The notes beneath the pieces were generated by a model that did not search any database, was not told where the DNA came from, and worked only from the letters and a program-made list of their open reading frames with translations. From positions 1 to 32,752 of the forward strand of contig JAEWMT010000027.1 of the NCBI GenBank assembly GCA_023393095.1: 32,752 bases of DNA, given 5' to 3'. Every line of letters starts with the position of its first letter. Positions within the stretch are counted from its first letter, which is position 1. Source of the stretch: Bacillota bacterium. GTDB taxonomy: Bacteria > Bacillota > Clostridia > Lachnospirales > Lachnospiraceae. The position numbers were made by a program, and so were the translations under genes. Positions 16,718-24,377 of this stretch are shown here, in pieces.

Positions 16718-17335
16718 TCAGTATTCACTTGGAGTTAGCCAAATATACATGGTGTTATTATTGTTACCAGGTTCATATGCTACTTCATTACCATTTTTAT
16801 AAATCGCTTGACTTCCATTATGTACAAATCCATAGAGTGTTTCATCTGCACCACCATCTAATAAATCATTCGTAAGTAACCATAATGAATTCCCCATTTC
16901 TTTTCCACAAAAGAAAGTAAATGTTGACAATATCGCATCCATATATTTACTGTCGCTAGAATTTATATCATCGCCAAATTTCCATGTAGATATATCGATA
17001 CCAACTCTATTATCCTCTAAAACTAAGGTCCAATCAGATTGACCATTCTTTTCATAATCTTTTACTGTAGATAAAGTTAGGTTCTTTCCATATATTGATT
17101 TTAAGCTATTGTTTAAAATATCAATATTCTCTGCTAATGTTTTTGAAGAGTTATAAGCTAATTCATTGTCTGTATTAGTTTTATTCTTTCTTTCCTCTAA
17201 GGTTTCTGTTTTTTTTGTGATAGGTGTATTCTTAGTATTGGATGTACCTACATTATAATCTTTATTACATGCCAGTGTGCTAAATAACAATACCATTAAT
17301 AATATCATCAAACTTCTTCGTAAATATATTTTCAT
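16718..17335 (-). CDS. Putative lipoprotein of unknown function
   Basis: This protein has about 205 residues. A signal sequence MKIYLRRSLMILLMVLLFST is followed by LAC, a lipobox with Cys23 as the lipid-modified residue. A Ser/Thr/Lys-rich linker follows, then a globular domain (DWTLVLEDNRVGIDISTWKF, later YEPGNNNNTMYIWLTPSEY). AGGAGG sits 6-8 nt before the ATG at 17335, and a frame opening at 17356 is discarded because it would overlap the ribosome site. It is divergent from the lysR gene and therefore a candidate LysR target. The family is unknown. Confidence 0.75.
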   Translation of the reverse strand: MKIYLRRSLMILLMVLLFSTLACNKDYNVGTSNTKNTPITKKTETLEERKNKTNTDNELAYNSSKTLAENIDILNNSLKSIYGKNLTLSTVKDYEKNGQSDWTLVLEDNRVGIDISTWKFGDDINSSDSKYMDAILSTFTFFCGKEMGNSLWLLTNDLLDGGADETLYGFVHNGSQAIYKNGNEVAYEPGNNNNTMYIWLTPSEY

Positions 17336-17432
17336 ACTGTCTCCTCCTATGCCCATTCAGCCGTTTCCTGTAAATTTTATCAGAATTATTTAGTGATATA
17401 AATCTTATGTCATCCAGCTTATTTGATGCAAT

Positions 17433-17460
17433 TTGTTTTTTCATTCTTTTATGATATAAT
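17433..17460 (+). promoter_or_regulatory. Promoter of the lysR gene
   Basis: TTGTTT (17433-17438), a 16-nt spacer and TATAAT (17455-17460) lie about 70 nt before the lysR ATG. The palindrome at 17500-17518 falls about 33 nt into the transcript. Confidence 0.5.
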
Positions 17461-17499
17461 ATTGCTACTCTATTGAAAACAATAAATTATAATGATTTT

Positions 17500-17518
17500 A
17501 GTTCATTTATAATGAACT
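17500..17518. promoter_or_regulatory. Candidate LysR operator (perfect dyad)
   Basis: AGTTCATT-TAT-AATGAACT is an 8+3+8 perfect inverted repeat, the size of the T-N11-A sites that LysR regulators bind. It lies 3 nt before the AGGAG of lysR, so occupancy would block the regulator's own expression. The link is inferred. Confidence 0.5.
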
Positions 17519-17530
17519 ATAGGAGAATAT

Positions 17531-18313
17531 ATGGAATTAAAACAGCTTCATACAATTAAAAATATACTTTCAGAGGGAAGTTACCTAAAAGCTGCAGAAA
17601 AGATGGGATATGCGCCCTCTACCGTTACACTTCATATTCAGCAGCTTGAAGAAGAGTTGGGAATTAAATTATTTGAAAAGACAGGTCGAAGAATGGTTCT
17701 TTCAAAAGAAGGTGATTTTTTTTGGATGAATGCCAAGTCACTTCTTGAACATGCAGTTTCTTTTAAAAAAGTAATGGATAACTTTGTCACCGGACAATTG
17801 GGGCATATCAGATTAGGAACAATAAGTACAATTGGAAGATCCTTGCTAATTTCTAAAGTAATAGCTTTCTGTAAGGAGCATCCAGACATTAAGCTGACAT
17901 TTGAACTTAACAGCTCCGAAGTCATTACACAAAAAATAATACATAACCAATTAGATATAGGAATAGGGTTTGCTCCCCCAACTAATTTTAACCTTTTATT
18001 TGAACCTATTTGTTTGGAACCAATGGATTTGTTATTACCTATTGGACATCCTCTTGCTAATAAAGAAGTAATTACTCTTAAGGACTTAAGTGATGTAAAT
18101 TTACTTCTTACAGAATCCTACTGTTCATATCGAAATGAAATTGATAAGCATTTTAGTGCTTCAGGAATACCACTTAAATCAATGATACAAATTAACGATG
18201 GAAGAACTATTATTCAATTTGTTCAGGCTGGTATTGGCTGTTCAATCTTACCTGTAGCAGCTATAGAACCAGTTCCAGATATGACAATATATAGCCTCAG
18301 AAAGGCTTTATAA
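17531..18313 (+). CDS. LysR family transcriptional regulator, C-terminus probably frameshifted
   Basis: This is a 260-residue regulator with an N-terminal winged helix-turn-helix (residues 1-60: SYLKAAEKMGYAPSTVTLHI, then QQLEEELGIKLFEKTGRRM) and a periplasmic-binding-like effector domain from about residue 88. Usual length is 290-300, so about 30-40 residues are missing at the end. Immediately after IYSLRKAL the +1 frame reads LYNELLYELKKPYVSKS before a stop. This looks like the normal LysR continuation, so one indel near 18304-18306 probably truncated the protein. AGGAG lies 5 nt before the ATG. It may still bind DNA and its own dyad. Confidence 0.85.
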   Translation: MELKQLHTIKNILSEGSYLKAAEKMGYAPSTVTLHIQQLEEELGIKLFEKTGRRMVLSKEGDFFWMNAKSLLEHAVSFKKVMDNFVTGQLGHIRLGTISTIGRSLLISKVIAFCKEHPDIKLTFELNSSEVITQKIIHNQLDIGIGFAPPTNFNLLFEPICLEPMDLLLPIGHPLANKEVITLKDLSDVNLLLTESYCSYRNEIDKHFSASGIPLKSMIQINDGRTIIQFVQAGIGCSILPVAAIEPVPDMTIYSLRKAL

Positions 18314-18367
18314 TGAACTGCTTTATGAGTTAAAAAAACCTTACGTATCAAAAAGTTAAGAGCTTTA

Positions 18368-18487
18368 TTACCATTTTTCTAACTGCTTTGATAATTTATT
18401 AAAATCATCCGATGTAATTGTAACTTTTTTCAGGTTAGAGAATAGCTTTGCATCTTGAGCAGAAATTTCGGACTCGAAACGCTTTTC
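18368..18487 (-). pseudogene. In-frame coding remnant after a SUKH gene
   Basis: Directly after the tandem stop codons TAA TGA of the SUKH gene at 18491-19075, the same frame continues for 39 sense codons (EKRFESEISAQDAKLFSNLK..., ending KQLEKW) to the next stop. It has protein-like composition but no start codon or ribosome site. It could be a former C-terminal extension or the tail of a lost gene. I cannot name the family. Confidence 0.4.
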
Positions 18488-18490
18488 TCA

Positions 18491-19075
18491 TTATTCTTCA
18501 TCATTTAGGTAAATAAACTCATTATCAATTAAATTCTGTAAATATTCATCAAAACTATCTGCAATAACTTTATATTCATCAGGATCATGCAAATAGCGAA
18601 CAATTTGACCACATACCCCTTCATCAGATGGGTTAAAATCTATATATAATCTTGAAGACCCACCGTTATTCATGCAATTAGAAAAATGAATATATGTACC
18701 CCCAAGAAGTCCTTCGGAATTTATTTTAGGATCGACAGCCTCATCGTCATCATATAAAATATAAGAAACATCTTCATCCTCTTGTGAGCTTTCAAGTATC
18801 TGCTGAACCGACATCAAGTAATAAGGATATCTGCCATCCTCGACATCGGATCCTAAAATACAAACTGTAATTTTTTTATCACCATATTGTCTCCAATATG
18901 TACCATCAATATTTTGGAGCAAGCTGATAAGTGACTCTGGACATTTCGGGTATTTTATTTTTAGTTCATTAATATCCTCTACTTTAGCGCCTGTTGAAAC
19001 TTCTAATTCCTTAAGTTGATCTGGTGGTAATGCTGCTTTTAATCCTTCCAAAAATTTTTCTACTAAATCTGTCAT
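18491..19075 (-). CDS. SMI1/KNR4 (SUKH) family protein
   Basis: This 194-residue protein shows the SUKH pattern: VEDINELKIKYPKCPESLIS, then LLQNIDGTYWR, a VCILGSDVEDGRYPYYLMSV segment, and a final IADSFDEYLQNLI helix. Such proteins neutralise toxins by direct binding. AGGAGG lies 10 nt before the ATG. It follows an ADP-ribosylglycohydrolase gene by 33 nt on the same strand. Its end carries an unusual pair of stops followed by further open frame. Confidence 0.8.
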   Translation of the reverse strand: MTDLVEKFLEGLKAALPPDQLKELEVSTGAKVEDINELKIKYPKCPESLISLLQNIDGTYWRQYGDKKITVCILGSDVEDGRYPYYLMSVQQILESSQEDEDVSYILYDDDEAVDPKINSEGLLGGTYIHFSNCMNNGGSSRLYIDFNPSDEGVCGQIVRYLHDPDEYKVIADSFDEYLQNLIDNEFIYLNDEE

Positions 19076-19108
19076 CCCTTAATTCCTCCTTTTATAATGT
19101 AGATTCTT

Positions 19109-20173
19109 CTATTGTCGGCTGAACTTTTGGATATAAGTGTTAAACAGCTTATCAGCCATACTTTCAATAAAGTAGTTAATTTCAATAGAGTCAAACCATT
19201 TTTCAGGTATACTCTCCATACCTAATAAAGCACCCAATATATTTCCGCAAATTGATCCTGTTGAATCACTATCGCCATCATGATTCACTGAAATCACTAA
19301 TGCCTTTTCAAAATTTGGTTCCTTCAAAGCACAATATAATGCAATTGCTAATGCTTCTTCAGCAATCCAGCCCTCACCCATCTTAGATATTGCTTCTTCA
19401 ATTGGTATTTTGCAATTTGATAGTTCAATAGCCAGATTTATCGCGGCCAGTGTTTCTTCATGATTTTCATATTCGATTAAAGTATTTTTTGCAGATTTAA
19501 TACTATCAACTAAATCTTTATTATTAAGTAGCTCAGCAATAATCAGTGCAAAGGCACCCGCAGATAAATATCCAGTTGGATGTCCATGTGTTAAAGCCGC
19601 AATCTCACACCCAACCCTAAAAGCATATTTAGGTTCATCATGCAAGAATAGCCCAACAGGAGCAACACGCATAATTCCACCACAGCCTTTACTGTTATTA
19701 ATGGGATTATCAACAGAACCTATTAATCCACTCTCAAGAGCTGATAAACAGGTATTTCCAGGAGCCCTACAAGCAAATAATTCTTTCATATCTAAAATGA
19801 ACAATTCGTTACTATTATCTTTCTCATATGGGGTTTTCTGCAACCAATTATCATCCTTGATTTTACCTGTCTGCGTATATAACCACCTCAAATACGACTG
19901 ATAGGTACCACTACCAGCATATGAGCCTATCCCTCGTTCACTACACCTTCGATAAGCCCAAACCATCCCGTCAGCAGTAAATAATGACATTTGTGTATCA
20001 TCTGATATCAAAGCTTTGTTCGAAGTTTTATCAAGAAGTAATTCATTCAAACCGCTATTTCCATATTTATTCTTAATCTCATGTAATTTCATAAACTCTA
20101 TCGGATAGCCTAAAGCATCACCTATAGCTCCACCAATCAAACATGCTTTAAATCGTCCATGTTTATCCAACAT
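19109..20173 (-). CDS. ADP-ribosylglycohydrolase family protein
   Basis: This 354-residue enzyme of the DraG/ARH type cleaves ADP-ribose from modified proteins or small molecules. The dinuclear metal site is visible: GAIGDALGYPIEFM near residue 14, SDDTQMSLFTADGM near residue 57, and SVNHDGDSDSTGSICGNILG near residue 300. GGGAGA precedes the ATG. It is flanked by SUKH genes. Enzymes of this family serve as immunity proteins against ADP-ribosylating toxins in some polymorphic toxin loci, so an immunity role is reasonable here. A housekeeping role in reversing ADP-ribosylation is the alternative. Confidence 0.9.
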   Translation of the reverse strand: MLDKHGRFKACLIGGAIGDALGYPIEFMKLHEIKNKYGNSGLNELLLDKTSNKALISDDTQMSLFTADGMVWAYRRCSERGIGSYAGSGTYQSYLRWLYTQTGKIKDDNWLQKTPYEKDNSNELFILDMKELFACRAPGNTCLSALESGLIGSVDNPINNSKGCGGIMRVAPVGLFLHDEPKYAFRVGCEIAALTHGHPTGYLSAGAFALIIAELLNNKDLVDSIKSAKNTLIEYENHEETLAAINLAIELSNCKIPIEEAISKMGEGWIAEEALAIALYCALKEPNFEKALVISVNHDGDSDSTGSICGNILGALLGMESIPEKWFDSIEINYFIESMADKLFNTYIQKFSRQ

Positions 20174-20318
20174 AAATATCTCCCAACAATTTCGCTATGT
20201 AATTCCACCTACTGTTTTTCTAATATTTTTTAAATCAGTTATACAATTTACAACACGTCCTGATATACTTAATTTGTTTCAAGGTATTCTTTCTCTAATA
20301 ACTCTTTAATTTTCTTAA

Positions 20319-20735
20319 TTATTCATTAATGTCGTTCAAATATGTGTTTATCTTGTCACGAATGAATTCTTCGAAGGTCTTTTTAGGTATGTATAAGTCA
20401 CAGCTGCCGTCATCCTCGAATAGCTTCCAGCCGTTTGTTGTCAGAAAGCCACCACAGTAGCCGTTAAAATCATCACCGAAGAACAGCACTCCTTCTAGTT
20501 GCTTTGCAGTCAGTTCATCAAAGATGTTTTCTGGGGTTATCAATCCGCTGTAAATCATATAATAGCCATCCCCGATGTCTCCGTATCCCACCTCCCTAAG
20601 GAAATCGATATAATCCAATGGAGCATTGGGATACTCCTTAATTTCTGATCTGATTTTTTCCTCAGATTGCTTCTTAAACCTATCTATCAAGTTATTTTGT
20701 TCCAATAAACTTACGAGATCATCATACCGCCCCAT
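20319..20735 (-). CDS. SMI1/KNR4 (SUKH) family protein
   Basis: This compact 138-residue SUKH protein has IRSEIKEYPNAPLDYIDFLR, then EVGYGDIGDGYYMIYSGLI, LEGVLFFGDDFNGYCGGF, and a terminal FEEFIRDKINTYL helix, nearly the textbook SUKH-1 layout. GGAGG lies 8 nt before the ATG. A gap of 145 nt separates it from the ADP-ribosylglycohydrolase gene downstream. It is probably an orphan immunity protein; no partner toxin is encoded in the window. Confidence 0.82.
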   Translation of the reverse strand: MGRYDDLVSLLEQNNLIDRFKKQSEEKIRSEIKEYPNAPLDYIDFLREVGYGDIGDGYYMIYSGLITPENIFDELTAKQLEGVLFFGDDFNGYCGGFLTTNGWKLFEDDGSCDLYIPKKTFEEFIRDKINTYLNDINE

Positions 20736-20847
20736 GTTTATCCCTCCAAATTATCATGTTAACGCTGCTTTGCTACACTGGAATAGTGTCATAATTATTT
20801 TTCTATATTATACCAATAAATATAAAAGTATCAAGAGAAACATCCCC

Positions 20848-20876
20848 TTGAATCCAAACTACTACTACTTTATTCT
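20848..20876 (+). promoter_or_regulatory. Possible promoter of the peroxiredoxin gene
   Basis: TTGAAT (20848-20853), a 17-nt spacer and TATTCT (20871-20876) lie 46 nt before the ATG. The -10 is a weak match. Confidence 0.3.
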
Positions 20877-20922
20877 TTCCAACCGGCATATATATAGTAC
20901 AAATAATATCTTGGTGAAAATC

Positions 20923-21564
20923 ATGAATGTCAATATCGGTATGAAAGCTCCTGATTTTACAGCAATGACAACCTTCGGACCAATGAAAATGTCCGATCAC
21001 AAAGGTCACTGGGTAATTCTATTTTCACACCCAGGTGATTTCACACCCGTATGTACAACAGAATTCGTTGCGTTTGCACAAGCAAATGATCAGTTTCAAG
21101 CACTAAGTGCGCAGCTGATAGGATTAAGTATTGATAGTAACCCTTCTCACCTAGCCTGGGTAAATCAGATTTATCTATTAACTGGTGTTCAGATTCCTTT
21201 TCCTGTGATTGCTGACCGCATGGCGGAAGTTGCCGGTCTCTATGGAATGATCGCCCCAGATGCCAGCAAACAGGAAACTGTGCGAAATGTATTCTTTATT
21301 GATCCCGAGCAGACTATCCGTGCCATTTTAATATATCCTTTGACTAATGGCAGAAACATACAAGAGATTCTACGTTTATTAACTGCTCTACAAACAACGG
21401 ATCAAAATAAAGTAGTAACCCCGGCTAACTGGCAGCCTGGCAGTTCTGCTATGGTTCCTCCACCTCAAACTTATAACCAGATGTTAGAACGGATCAATGA
21501 TCCAGCTAAAATGGGACTCGATTGCATGGACTGGTTCTGGTGTTATAAGGAATTACAAAGATAA
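20923..21564 (+). CDS. Peroxiredoxin, Prx6 type
   Basis: This 213-residue cytoplasmic thiol peroxidase reduces hydrogen peroxide and organic peroxides. The peroxidatic Cys44 lies in HPGDFTPVCTTEF. The long C-terminal half with VIADRMAEVAGLYGM and FFIDPEQTIRA is typical of the Prx6 branch. Cys201 and Cys207 near the end (LDCMDWFWCYKEL) match the extra C-terminal cysteines of archaeal-type Prx6 enzymes, so it may be a 2-Cys enzyme. The ATG at 20923 follows GGTGA. It probably defends an anaerobe against oxygen exposure. It is transcribed alone and ends at a bidirectional terminator. Confidence 0.92.
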   Translation: MNVNIGMKAPDFTAMTTFGPMKMSDHKGHWVILFSHPGDFTPVCTTEFVAFAQANDQFQALSAQLIGLSIDSNPSHLAWVNQIYLLTGVQIPFPVIADRMAEVAGLYGMIAPDASKQETVRNVFFIDPEQTIRAILIYPLTNGRNIQEILRLLTALQTTDQNKVVTPANWQPGSSAMVPPPQTYNQMLERINDPAKMGLDCMDWFWCYKELQR

Positions 21565-21633
21565 CCATTCTATCATCCTGCCATAATACTATATAAGATG
21601 AAACAGTAAACTTTAACACTTGTTATGAATGCT

Positions 21634-21678
21634 AAAAACCAGTTGTATGAAATCATTATTCTCATGCATCTGGTTTTT
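21634..21678. terminator. Bidirectional terminator between convergent genes
   Basis: AAAAACCAG at 21634-21642 pairs with CTGGTTTTT at 21670-21678, extended by TTGTATGA with TCATGCAT (mostly paired) around an 11-nt loop. The A tract on one side and the T tract on the other suit termination on both strands, between the peroxiredoxin and the DUF4261-like gene. Confidence 0.7.
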
Positions 21679-21690
21679 GTACTATCATCT

Positions 21691-22596
21691 CTAATGCTCC
21701 CTGTCCCCTGAAGCATATTCATTCATACATATATCAAGTACCTCTCTGGCAGGCTGGATCAAAGCATTTTCATACTGGCATTCCCACTGCACTGTTTGTT
21801 CTATGTGTCCGTCTACTACTCCATCTACCGTTTCCCCACTTTTGATGGGTGCATAATTCGCATACATATAGCTCAGCAGATTATAAGCGTGGTCGATCAC
21901 CCAGTTTGGATCCATTCCGTGAAAATGATATTGCAGATCCGGCATGTAGAGCGTACTCATGCCAAGTGTATCCACCAGCATATCCTGTGTACTTGCAATG
22001 TTGAAGAAACGGACATTGACTGCAAAATAGATAAACCGGTCTTCACGTGGAATCTGATGGTTTAAGATTTTCTCCCTTGTAAACATTTTTCCAGAGGTCT
22101 GAAACTGTACAGCAACACATTCCGGATATAATTCAACAAGTGCCTCCATTAAGTCCATTATCATATCCGCCCTATCTTTATAATCCGCCATGGCTCCCGC
22201 AAGCATATCGGTTGCAACTACCTGATAATTGCATTCAGACAGAATCTCGGCGCTGTTCTCACAATCCCACATCTGGCTTTTTGTTATATCATCAATCTGA
22301 TAACCATCTGTTTTCATACATTCTGTGACCATCAGTTGCGGTGGCATGCTCCCGTCTTTAAACTCCACCTTATATTTCTTTGGCGTAAATCCAGCCGTCT
22401 TTGTGTCGTGGCAGAAACAATCCACTTCTCCCAGATGCTTTTCCATGACAGCAGTCATCTTTTCCCTAGATGGCATCTCACACTTTTCCTTCATCAGCAG
22501 GTGTATGATAAAAACTGAACCCGGTCGCTCCCCTTTCCTTAAATCCTGCTTCAAAGAATTGTTTTCTTTCTTCTTAAACTTATCCAAAATGCCCAT
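21691..22596 (-). CDS. DUF4261-like protein of unknown function
   Basis: This 301-residue soluble protein begins with a charged stretch (MGILDKFKKKENNSLKQDLR) and has no signal peptide. The core pattern SVFIIHLLMKEKCEMPSREK..., a central EALVELYPECVAVQFQTSGK and the later RFFNIASTQDMLVDTLGMST are what I associate with DUF4261 proteins, which are common in Firmicutes and lack a known function. A GGGGGAAG ribosome site precedes the ATG. It is isolated and convergent with the peroxiredoxin. The family name is tentative. Confidence 0.65.
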   Translation of the reverse strand: MGILDKFKKKENNSLKQDLRKGERPGSVFIIHLLMKEKCEMPSREKMTAVMEKHLGEVDCFCHDTKTAGFTPKKYKVEFKDGSMPPQLMVTECMKTDGYQIDDITKSQMWDCENSAEILSECNYQVVATDMLAGAMADYKDRADMIMDLMEALVELYPECVAVQFQTSGKMFTREKILNHQIPREDRFIYFAVNVRFFNIASTQDMLVDTLGMSTLYMPDLQYHFHGMDPNWVIDHAYNLLSYMYANYAPIKSGETVDGVVDGHIEQTVQWECQYENALIQPAREVLDICMNEYASGDREH

Positions 22597-22793
22597 GATA
22601 CTTCCCCCTCTTATTTTTTATACTCAATTTTTAACGGCATACCATTCAGTGCAATGCCCTTGCTGCTTGTACTTTCGTAGGTAAGTACTGTACTAATCCA
22701 TTTTACATGGGGATACCGTACAAAGCAATAAAAACTGTTCCATTAACTTCCATAGGCTATAGGCGTAACTTTCAGTCTGAGGCATCCGAGCAT

Positions 22794-22972
22794 GTCGAGA
22801 TATCGGAAATATCTCGACTGATTATATTAAATATCGGAAGGGTTAAACTATAACTATAGGTTTGATAAATTACAGATTCCATTTTTAATGTGTTTGCTAT
22901 TATGAACTGTATTTGATATTATGTGATTTGAAGGAATATTAATGAAAGCTAGCCTTGCAGACTTTCATTAAT
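22794..22972 (+). promoter_or_regulatory. Intergenic hairpins upstream of rsmH-like gene
   Basis: In the 452-nt gap from 22597 to 23048 two good stems stand out. GTCGAGATAT (22794-22803) pairs perfectly with ATATCTCGAC (22809-22818) around a 5-nt loop. ATTAATGAAAG (22938-22948) pairs perfectly with CTTTCATTAAT (22962-22972) around 13 nt. Neither has a U tract. A weak promoter TTGATA-18-TATTAA (22913-22942) abuts the second. The function is unknown; a leader or operator role is possible. Nothing else is seen in the gap. Confidence 0.35.
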
Positions 22973-23048
22973 CAATATCAAAACTGTCAGCTTCGTAAAC
23001 GCTTTGAATTATATATAAAAAAATAGAAATAAAAAGGTGGAAACAAAA

Positions 23049-24098
23049 ATGGATTATCAAGAACAAAAACATCAGCGACGTCCCAGATATAAAGGTACTC
23101 ATCCAAAAGCTTTTAAAGATAAATATAAGGAACTGCAACCAGAGTTATATGCTGATACTGTGGCAAAGGTTATACAAAAGGGCAGTACTCCTGCTGGTAT
23201 GCATCGTTCCATATGCGTTAAAGAAATATTAGAAATTCTACAAATTACCCCTGGACAAACTGGATTAGATGCAACCTTAGGTTATGGTGGTCATTCTTTA
23301 GAAATGCTTAAATGTTTAAATTCAAAAGGGCACTTATATGCTACTGATGTAGATTCTATCGAATTACCCCGCACAAGGGAGCGTTTAGAGCACTTAGGTT
23401 ATGGTCCTGAAATTTTAACAATTAAGCAAACAAACTTTTCCAATATAGATCAAATTACTAACGAATCGGGACCACTTAATTTTATATTGGCAGATTTAGG
23501 TGTCTCTTCCATGCAAATAGACAATCCTGAAAGAGGCTTTTCCTATAAAACAGACGGACCATTAGACTTACGACTAAATCCTTCGAAAGGTATCTCTGCA
23601 GCTGAGCGTCTTAAAACTATTTCACAAGATGAATTGCAGGGGATGTTGTTAGAAAACGCGGATGAACCTCATTGCGTAGAAATCTCTCGTGCCATTATTT
23701 TTGAAATAAAAAAAGGAGTAGACATTAAAACAACAAGTCAGCTCCAACAAATTATCAAAGATGCTCTGAAATTCATCCCAGAAAAAGATAGGAACAATGA
23801 AATTAAAAAATCTTGTCAAAGATGCTTTCAAGCGTTACGAATTGATGTCAATAATGAATTTGAAGTATTATATGAATTTTTAGAAAAACTTCCTGCTGCC
23901 TTGGCTGAGGGCGGGCGTGTTGCTATCCTTACTTTTCATTCCGGCGAAGATCGTCTTGTTAAAAAATCCTTCCAACATTTCTATCGTGAAGGTATCTATA
24001 GAGAAATAGCTCCTGAGGCCATTCGACCATCAGCAGCCGAATGTAGTTCTAATAGTCGAGCAAAATGTGCAAAACTACGGTGGGCTATAAAAGCTTAA
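23049..24098 (+). CDS. RsmH-like (MraW family) methyltransferase, non-dcw paralogue
   Basis: This protein of about 349 residues belongs to the MraW/RsmH family, which N4-methylates C1402 of 16S rRNA. Family motifs are GLDATLGYGGHSLEML (residues 72-87, SAM binding), FILADLGVSSMQIDNPERGF, SYKTDGPLDLR, CFQALRIDVNNE and VAILTFHSGEDRLVKK. The normal enzyme is about 310 residues. This one has about 40 extra N-terminal residues rich in Arg, Lys and His. It is not next to mraZ, ftsL or other cell-division genes, so it is probably a second paralogue with a different or redundant target. A GTG at 23037 overlaps the AAAGGTGG ribosome site, so the ATG at 23049 is used. Confidence 0.88.
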   Translation: MDYQEQKHQRRPRYKGTHPKAFKDKYKELQPELYADTVAKVIQKGSTPAGMHRSICVKEILEILQITPGQTGLDATLGYGGHSLEMLKCLNSKGHLYATDVDSIELPRTRERLEHLGYGPEILTIKQTNFSNIDQITNESGPLNFILADLGVSSMQIDNPERGFSYKTDGPLDLRLNPSKGISAAERLKTISQDELQGMLLENADEPHCVEISRAIIFEIKKGVDIKTTSQLQQIIKDALKFIPEKDRNNEIKKSCQRCFQALRIDVNNEFEVLYEFLEKLPAALAEGGRVAILTFHSGEDRLVKKSFQHFYREGIYREIAPEAIRPSAAECSSNSRAKCAKLRWAIKA

Positions 24099-24107
24099 AA
24101 AAGAACA

Positions 24108-24200
24108 GAGAATGTGCGTGCACATTCTCCGCGCCCAAGCGGGTTACGTAGTAACATACTTCCTTACCGCGAGGTGCGCATCCTGCACGGAGTGCTTTTT
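24108..24200 (+). ncRNA. Candidate structured RNA downstream of rsmH-like gene
   Basis: This GC-rich block in an AT-rich setting has several compatible helices. GAGAATGTG (24108-24116) pairs with CACATTCTC (24121-24129). Alternatively an outer CTCCG (24127-24131) pairs with CGGAG (24188-24192), enclosing GCGCCC with GGTGCGC (one bulge), GCGG with CCGC, and a GTTAC-GTA-GTAAC hairpin. The outer stem is followed by TTTTTATTT, as in a terminated small RNA. The first hairpin also resembles a minus-strand terminator. No RNA family was recognised. Confidence 0.35.
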
Positions 24201-24234
24201 ATTTCATAGGACGTAATTTCCTATGAAATAAAAA
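24196..24234. repeat. 16-bp perfect inverted repeat
   Basis: TTTTTATTTCATAGGA (24196-24211) and TCCTATGAAATAAAAA (24219-24234) pair perfectly around 7 nt. It lies between the structured block and the terminator of the TnpB-like gene and may mark an element boundary or end transcripts arriving from either side. Confidence 0.5.
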
Positions 24235-24260
24235 ATGCCCCAGAATAAGTATCTGGGGCA
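24228..24260 (-). terminator. Terminator of the hydrogenase-sensor/TnpB-like operon
   Basis: On the minus strand TGCCCCAGA pairs with TCTGGGGCA (9 bp, 7-nt loop, 24236-24260) and is followed by TTTTTTATTT. It lies 117 nt past the stop of the TnpB-like gene, so the transcript has an unusually long 3' UTR. Confidence 0.8.
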
Positions 24261-24377
24261 CCCTTTTATAAGATAGCTGCTCTTTTCCGTACCAAGTTCA
24301 TGAGACGGCTTACTCAGTAAGATTTCTATAAAGAAATTGTGTGGCAGCCAGAACACCGAAGTTATATGCTATTTTTT
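24261..24377 (-). ncRNA. Candidate guide RNA in the 3' UTR of the TnpB-like gene
   Basis: TnpB proteins use an RNA made from the 3' end and downstream flank of their own gene, with scaffold first and guide last. Here 117 nt separate the stop from the terminator. On the minus strand they contain TTTC-TTTATA-GAAA, CTTAC-TGA-GTAAG, and CCGT...ACGG closing a 14-nt loop, and then an unpaired tail AGCAGCTATCTTATAAAAGG that could be the guide. The AGCTATCTTATAA part (24266-24278) recurs at 5436-5448. Scaffold limits and guide start are guesses from structure only. Confidence 0.35.

Noticed and set aside
17506..18319. 13-bp direct repeat TTTATAATGAACT in the lysR operator and at the lysR stop
   Set aside because: The second copy is explained by codons for the LYNEL segment of the frameshifted LysR tail, so recombination between the two is not needed.
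20626..20922. N-terminal extension of the peroxiredoxin by about 99 residues
   Set aside because: The open frame overlaps the divergent SUKH gene and its own promoter region; the ATG at 20923 gives the normal family length with a GGTGA site.
24108..24200. tRNA, SRP RNA or CRISPR repeat for the GC-rich structured block
   Set aside because: There is no cloverleaf, no SRP domain IV loop and no regularly spaced repeats.
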